Below are positions 4,741-7,918 of a stretch of DNA of 7,918 bases, one piece after another. Location of the stretch: assembly GCA_005789975.1 (NCBI GenBank), contig SXWC01000148.1:1-7918 (forward strand), given 5' to 3'. Positions within the stretch are counted from its first letter, which is position 1; each line of letters begins with the position of its first letter. Position numbers and translations under genes: made by a program. This DNA comes from Planctomycetaceae bacterium. GTDB taxonomy: Bacteria > Planctomycetota > Planctomycetia > Pirellulales > UBA1268. The notes under the pieces were generated by a model that ran no database searches, was not told where the DNA came from, and saw only the letters and a program-made list of their open reading frames with translations.

Positions 4741-6216
4741 ATGCTTTCCGGCCGCCTGGTGTTGGTGTGGTGTGCGCTGACGGCATGGACGGCGCTGGCA
4801 CGCGTCGGCGGCGCGGAGAGCCCGCGCCCGAACGTGCTCGTGATCCTCACCGACGATCTGCGCTGGGATGCCCTCGGTGTGGTGCAACGGGAGGAGGGGG
4901 CACGGGCGCTCTTCCCGTGGTTCCAGACGCCGCATCTCGACCGGTTGGCCGCGGAGGGCAGCCGGTTCGCGAACGCTTTCGTGACCACGTCGCTCTGCTC
5001 GCCGAGCCGGGCGTCGCTGATCAGCGGTCGATACGCCCACCGGCACGGGGTGCGCAACAACTTCACCGACTATCCCGCGTCGCTCCCGGGCTATCCGCGC
5101 CGTCTCCGGGAGGCCGGCTATGAGACCGCCTACATCGGCAAATGGCACATGGGCGAGGACGACGACGACCCACGGCCCGGGTTCGACCACTGGATGAGCC
5201 ACAAGGGGCAGGGCAACTACCACGACAACGAGTTCAACATCGACGGTGAGCGCACGGTGGTGCCCGGCTACTACACGACCGTGGTCACCGACGCCGCCGT
5301 CGAGTGGCTCGCCCGGCCGCATGCCAAGCCGTGGCTCCTGGTCGTCGGCCACAAGGCACCCCACGGCGGGCCGATCGTGCCCGAGGAGAAATACGCGCAC
5401 GCCTACGACGACCGCCCGGTGATCAAGCCGGGGAATGCCGGCAGTTACCGCGTCGAGGACGGCAAGCCGGAATGGCTCGGCAAGTCGTATCCGACGTGGC
5501 ACGGGCTCGGCGGGCCACTCTACGGCCAGAAGGACTACGGGACGTTCGTCCGCGCCTACCTTGGCTGCATCGCCTCGGTGGACGAGAGCGTGGGCCGCAT
5601 CGTCGGGCACCTCCGCGAGACCGGCCGGCTCGACGACACGGTCGTGATCTTCACGAGCGACAACGGCTTCGCGCTCGGGGAACACGGCCGCGTCGACAAG
5701 CGCACGGCCTACGAGGAGAGCATCCGCGTGCCGCTCGTCGTGCGCTATCCGCGAACGGCGAAGCCGGGCAGCGTGATCGGCGGGATGGTGCTGTCCCTCG
5801 ACCTCGCGCCGAGCATCCTCGACCTCTGCGGAGTCGAGCCGCTTCCCGATACCGACGGCCGTTCGTGGGTCCCCTTGCTTGGCGGCGACGTGACCGAGTG
5901 GCGGACCTCGTTTTTCTACCAGTATGACTACGAGCGGCAGTTTCCCTTCACACCGAACGTCCGCGCGGTGCGGACGGCGGAATGGAAGTACATCCGCTAT
6001 CCCCACGGCGACGGTGGCCGCGATCGGCATGCCGCGGAGCTCTACGATCTGCAGAGCGACCCGCTGGAGATGCGCAACCTCGCTGCCGATCCGGCGCACG
6101 CGGCCGACGTGGCCCGTCTGGCCGCCGAGCTCGTGCGGCTGATGGAGCATCATCGAGCCCTACCGGACCGGCCGCCGCTCGACGAGGGGATCCGCGACGA
6201 GCGGCCGAGGTTCTGA
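4741..6216 (+). CDS. Secreted sulfatase, formylglycine-dependent type I (491 aa)
   Basis: Hydrolyses sulfate esters, most likely on a sulfated polysaccharide or glycosaminoglycan, outside the cytoplasmic membrane. A signal peptide spans about residues 1-25 with a hydrophobic core near 6-20. Alkaline-phosphatase-fold sulfatase landmarks are complete: NVLVILTDDLRWD (31-43) with the paired metal-binding Asp, LCSPSRASLISGRYAHRHG (85-103) holding the CxPSR signature with Cys86 to be converted to formylglycine, YIGKWHMG (131-138), GHKAPHG (203-209), FTSDNGFALGEHG (304-316) with the Asp-Asn metal ligands, Lys320, and the C-terminal RTAEWKYIRY (411-420) and LYDLQSDPLEMRNL (434-447). The C-terminal pattern and NN after the signature recall N-acetylglucosamine-6-sulfatase-like enzymes, but the substrate is not readable. 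Activity needs a formylglycine-generating enzyme elsewhere. It is divergent from the glycosyltransferase and has its own TAGAGT box. Length is normal and the gene intact. Confidence 0.95.
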   Translation: MLSGRLVLVWCALTAWTALARVGGAESPRPNVLVILTDDLRWDALGVVQREEGARALFPWFQTPHLDRLAAEGSRFANAFVTTSLCSPSRASLISGRYAHRHGVRNNFTDYPASLPGYPRRLREAGYETAYIGKWHMGEDDDDPRPGFDHWMSHKGQGNYHDNEFNIDGERTVVPGYYTTVVTDAAVEWLARPHAKPWLLVVGHKAPHGGPIVPEEKYAHAYDDRPVIKPGNAGSYRVEDGKPEWLGKSYPTWHGLGGPLYGQKDYGTFVRAYLGCIASVDESVGRIVGHLRETGRLDDTVVIFTSDNGFALGEHGRVDKRTAYEESIRVPLVVRYPRTAKPGSVIGGMVLSLDLAPSILDLCGVEPLPDTDGRSWVPLLGGDVTEWRTSFFYQYDYERQFPFTPNVRAVRTAEWKYIRYPHGDGGRDRHAAELYDLQSDPLEMRNLAADPAHAADVARLAAELVRLMEHHRALPDRPPLDEGIRDERPRF

Positions 6217-6239
6217 GGCCGCCCGGTGGTGCAGCGGCC
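6217..6239 (+). terminator. Short GC stem-loop right after the sulfatase stop
   Basis: GGCCGC (6217-6222) and GCGGCC (6234-6239) pair as a 6-bp all-GC stem with an 11-base loop, starting at the base after the TGA. No T-run follows, so it is not a standard intrinsic terminator. It may stabilise the 3' end or be chance. Confidence 0.25.
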
Positions 6240-6272
6240 GATGTGCCGGTGCACGGGTACCGTCCCGATGTG

Positions 6273-6284
6273 CTGCCGAGGCAG
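6273..6284. repeat. 12-bp inverted repeat CTGCC-GA-GGCAG
   Basis: Perfect 5-bp arms 2 bases apart, located where a -35 element would be for the TAGACT box at 6296-6301. It is a possible regulator site, with weak support. Confidence 0.25.
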
Positions 6285-6295
6285 GTGGTGTGCGG

Positions 6296-6301
6296 TAGAC
6301 T
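6296..6301 (+). promoter_or_regulatory. Candidate -10 box TAGACT for the gene at 6342
   Basis: TAGACT sits in GGTAGACTGC, the same frame of bases as the sulfatase box (GGTAGAGTGC). It ends 40 bases before ATG 6342. There is no clear -35. It suggests the last gene is transcribed separately from the sulfatase. Confidence 0.4.
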
Positions 6302-6311
6302 GCACCGGTGC
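6302..6311. repeat. 10-bp palindrome GCACCGGTGC abutting the -10 box
   Basis: A perfect palindrome that begins at the base after TAGACT and so covers the likely transcription start. A matching inverted arm CCGGTGCA lies at 6246-6253, paired with TGCACCGG at 6301-6308, 55 bases apart. The arrangement resembles a repressor operator with an upstream half-site. Confidence 0.4.
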
Positions 6312-6336
6312 CTTTGGGGGCCCTGAGGCCGAGACG

Positions 6337-6341
6337 AGGAG
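6337..6341 (+). promoter_or_regulatory. AGGAG whose spacing questions the ATG start
   Basis: AGGAG directly touches ATG 6342 (no spacer), which is too close, but is 6 bases before an in-frame GTG at 6348. The GTG would remove only two residues. Either start gives the same membrane anchor. Confidence 0.5.
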
Positions 6342-7889
6342 ATGCTCGTGGTCACACTCCGTCTGTTCCTCCGGTTTTTCAGGATCGGGGGATGGGTGGG
6401 ATTGCTTGTGGTCAGCTTCTATGTGCTGGAGTGGGCCGTGGCTCTGCTCCCGTCGGCTCCTCCCCTCGTGGTGTCGCGGGAGACGACGCGGATCACGGAG
6501 CCATTGGCGGCCGACGGTCTGCCCGACTTCGTCCGGGCCGCCGTCGAACTGGGCTCAGCGGCGATTCCCGCGGAAACGAATGCTGCCGCCGCGATATGGC
6601 AGGTCGTACGGCTCGACCCCACCGACGCCTTCGTCGACCATTCCCTGGCGCGACTCACGGCGGCGGACCAGCTCCCCGAAGGGGATCGTTTCAATCCTCA
6701 CCCTGATGACCCGGCCGACCTCGATCGCACCGCTGCCGGCAGGATCGTCACTGCGTGCACGCACATTCCGTGGCGGGCCGACCAGTACCCCTGGTTGGCA
6801 CGCTGGCTCGACGACAATTCCACCCCCCTCGGCGTGATCGCTGCAGGTGCACAGCGCGAGGGGTGGTGCCCGCCGCGTTGTCTGCCGGCCGACCGCGCGC
6901 CGGACAACCGATTCGGCACCGATCCGCTGCTGATCCAGTTGGTACTCCCGGTCGAGGGCCGTCTCGATGCGATCGGCACGGCACTCATGACGAGGGCGAT
7001 GGCGCAGCTCGGCGACGGTGATCCAGCGGCGGCCTGGCGCGATCTCGACATCCTTCTCCGCCTCGGCGACAAGGTGACCGACACGCCCGGACCGCTTGTC
7101 GCGCGCACGGTTGGCCAATCCCTCCTGACGAAGACCGCCCGCGCCGTCGGGACCCTTGCGGGCGATGGGAGGCTCGCGGACGCGTCGCTCGTCGACGTCC
7201 AGCGGGCCCTGCGCAAGGCGCTCGATTGGGCACCGCTGTCGGCCAGTCTCGAGAGCGAGCGCCTGATGGGGCTCGATGCGATCATTTGGCAGTGTGCCGA
7301 CCCGTCGAAGCCCAACTCGATCGGCTCGTGGGCCAGACTGCCCTTCGCGATCGTCGCGATCGACACCGGTCGGCTGCTCGCCGATGCCAATCGTGCGATC
7401 GACCAATTGGTGGACATCGTCTCGCTTCCGACACGGCGGGAACGGCTTCGGGCGTGGCGCTCGTATGCCGACACCATCGATGCCCGCCGCCGTGCTCCTT
7501 TTCCCCGACGGGCGTGGTTTCAGCCGTGGTACGAGGTGCTGACGGAGGGGATCAACAGAGCGATATTCGGTCTGATGCTTCCCGGCATGGAGCCGTCGCT
7601 CCAAGCCGAGGACCGTGCGCGGGCGGCGCTCGTCCTCGCGGACTGTGCGGTCGCATTGGAGCGATTCCGGCTCCGCCACGGGCGACCACCGGAAAGTCTC
7701 GCGGAGCTCGTTCCCGACTTTCTTCCGATGCTTCCGCTCGATCCCTTCACGGATCTCCCACCAGGCTACCGGTGCGAAGATGGCCGCTGGACACTGTGGA
7801 GCGGTGCGGCACCGGAAGGAGGCGAGGAGGATGACTTGGTGGTGCGCTGGCCCACCGCCTGGTCCGGGGACGGTCCGTCGACCCGTTGA
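6342..7889 (+). CDS. Membrane-anchored protein of unknown function with pilin-like C-terminal tail (515 aa)
   Basis: I do not know its function. An N-terminal Arg-flanked hydrophobic segment (about 15-37) is either one membrane anchor or an uncleaved signal, so the rest likely faces the periplasm. Residues about 55-430 look helical and soluble, including ALMTRAMAQLGDGDPAAAWRD in the middle, a pattern I recall from many planctomycete hypothetical proteins. The last about 75 residues contain ALERFRLRHGRPPESLAELV (438-457), DPFTDLPPGYR (467-477), LWSGAAPEGGEEDD (485-498) and VVRWP. These resemble the globular C-terminus of type II secretion major pseudopilins (hG.yP.sL..Lvp, DP..g..Y, SxGxDgxDD), but no pilin methylation motif stands at the N-terminus. 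The ATG at 6342 marks the outer limit; GTG 6348 has better ribosome-binding spacing. It has its own candidate promoter after the sulfatase. No catalytic motif was recognised. Confidence 0.82.
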   Translation: MLVVTLRLFLRFFRIGGWVGLLVVSFYVLEWAVALLPSAPPLVVSRETTRITEPLAADGLPDFVRAAVELGSAAIPAETNAAAAIWQVVRLDPTDAFVDHSLARLTAADQLPEGDRFNPHPDDPADLDRTAAGRIVTACTHIPWRADQYPWLARWLDDNSTPLGVIAAGAQREGWCPPRCLPADRAPDNRFGTDPLLIQLVLPVEGRLDAIGTALMTRAMAQLGDGDPAAAWRDLDILLRLGDKVTDTPGPLVARTVGQSLLTKTARAVGTLAGDGRLADASLVDVQRALRKALDWAPLSASLESERLMGLDAIIWQCADPSKPNSIGSWARLPFAIVAIDTGRLLADANRAIDQLVDIVSLPTRRERLRAWRSYADTIDARRRAPFPRRAWFQPWYEVLTEGINRAIFGLMLPGMEPSLQAEDRARAALVLADCAVALERFRLRHGRPPESLAELVPDFLPMLPLDPFTDLPPGYRCEDGRWTLWSGAAPEGGEEDDLVVRWPTAWSGDGPSTR

Positions 7890-7918
7890 GCGTGCCGCGC
7901 GCGGTGGGATTCACGCCA
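7890..7918 (+). other. 29-base tail after the last gene
   Basis: Holds a 10-bp palindrome CCGCGCGCGG (7895-7904) flanked by GCGTG (7890-7894) and CACGC (7912-7916). It may be the start of a terminator stem, but the window ends before any T-run could be seen. Confidence 0.25.

Noticed and set aside
4493..5066. Extending the glycosyltransferase start upstream to 5066 (191 extra residues)
   Set aside because: The extra part is Ser/Arg-rich, covers the promoter and overlaps the sulfatase start. The GT4 fold begins right after ATG 4493, which has an ideal AGGAG.
4192..6153. 653-residue open frame antisense to the sulfatase
   Set aside because: It mirrors the codon pattern of the sulfatase, has no family motif, and crosses the control region and into the glycosyltransferase. 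It is a typical GC-rich shadow.
6555..7679. 374-residue open frame on the - strand over the last gene
   Set aside because: Arg-rich shadow without motifs. The + strand frame has an N-terminal membrane segment and a recognisable C-terminal tail.

Overview
The window is GC-rich, with long spurious antisense reading frames of the kind such DNA produces. It holds five genes: two on the + strand and three on the - strand. I infer a member of the Planctomycetota. The reasons are a secreted formylglycine-type sulfatase, a membrane-anchored protein whose helical body and pilin-like C-terminal tail match a pattern I recall from planctomycete genomes, and promoter-like TAGANT boxes in place of strict TATAAT. 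No RNA gene, CRISPR array, insertion sequence or phage gene was seen.

Left half, - strand, read right to left. A 766-residue protein (4493 to 2193) joins a GT4-type glycosyltransferase to an all-helical, (alpha/alpha)-barrel-like C-terminal half. Its stop overlaps the start of a 485-residue GH130 family mannoside phosphorylase or hydrolase (2196 to 739) in an ATGA, so the two are almost certainly co-translated. After 111 bases comes the first half of a kynureninase (627 to 1), cut by the window edge. It is absent from a stop-bounded ORF list because its stop lies outside.

Middle, 4494-4740. This is a 247-base divergent control region. On the - side there is a TAGAAT -10 box, a 15-bp inverted repeat directly upstream of it, and an 11-bp hairpin that pairs with the glycosyltransferase ribosome binding site. 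On the + side there is a TAGAGT box and a clear AGGAG for the sulfatase.

Right half, + strand. An exported sulfatase (4741-6216) with intact CSPSR is followed, after a 125-base gap, by a membrane-anchored protein of unknown function (6342-7889). That gap contains its own TAGACT box abutting a 10-bp palindrome.

How they may work together: the glycosyltransferase and GH130 enzyme look like a build-and-break pair for one glycan or glycoside, probably mannose-containing. The sulfatase is divergently placed and could belong to glycan foraging, but a shared pathway is inference. Kynureninase (tryptophan catabolism) and the last gene look like unrelated neighbours. The best leads for something undescribed are the fused glycosyltransferase/helical protein coupled to a long GH130, and the hairpin over its ribosome binding site.
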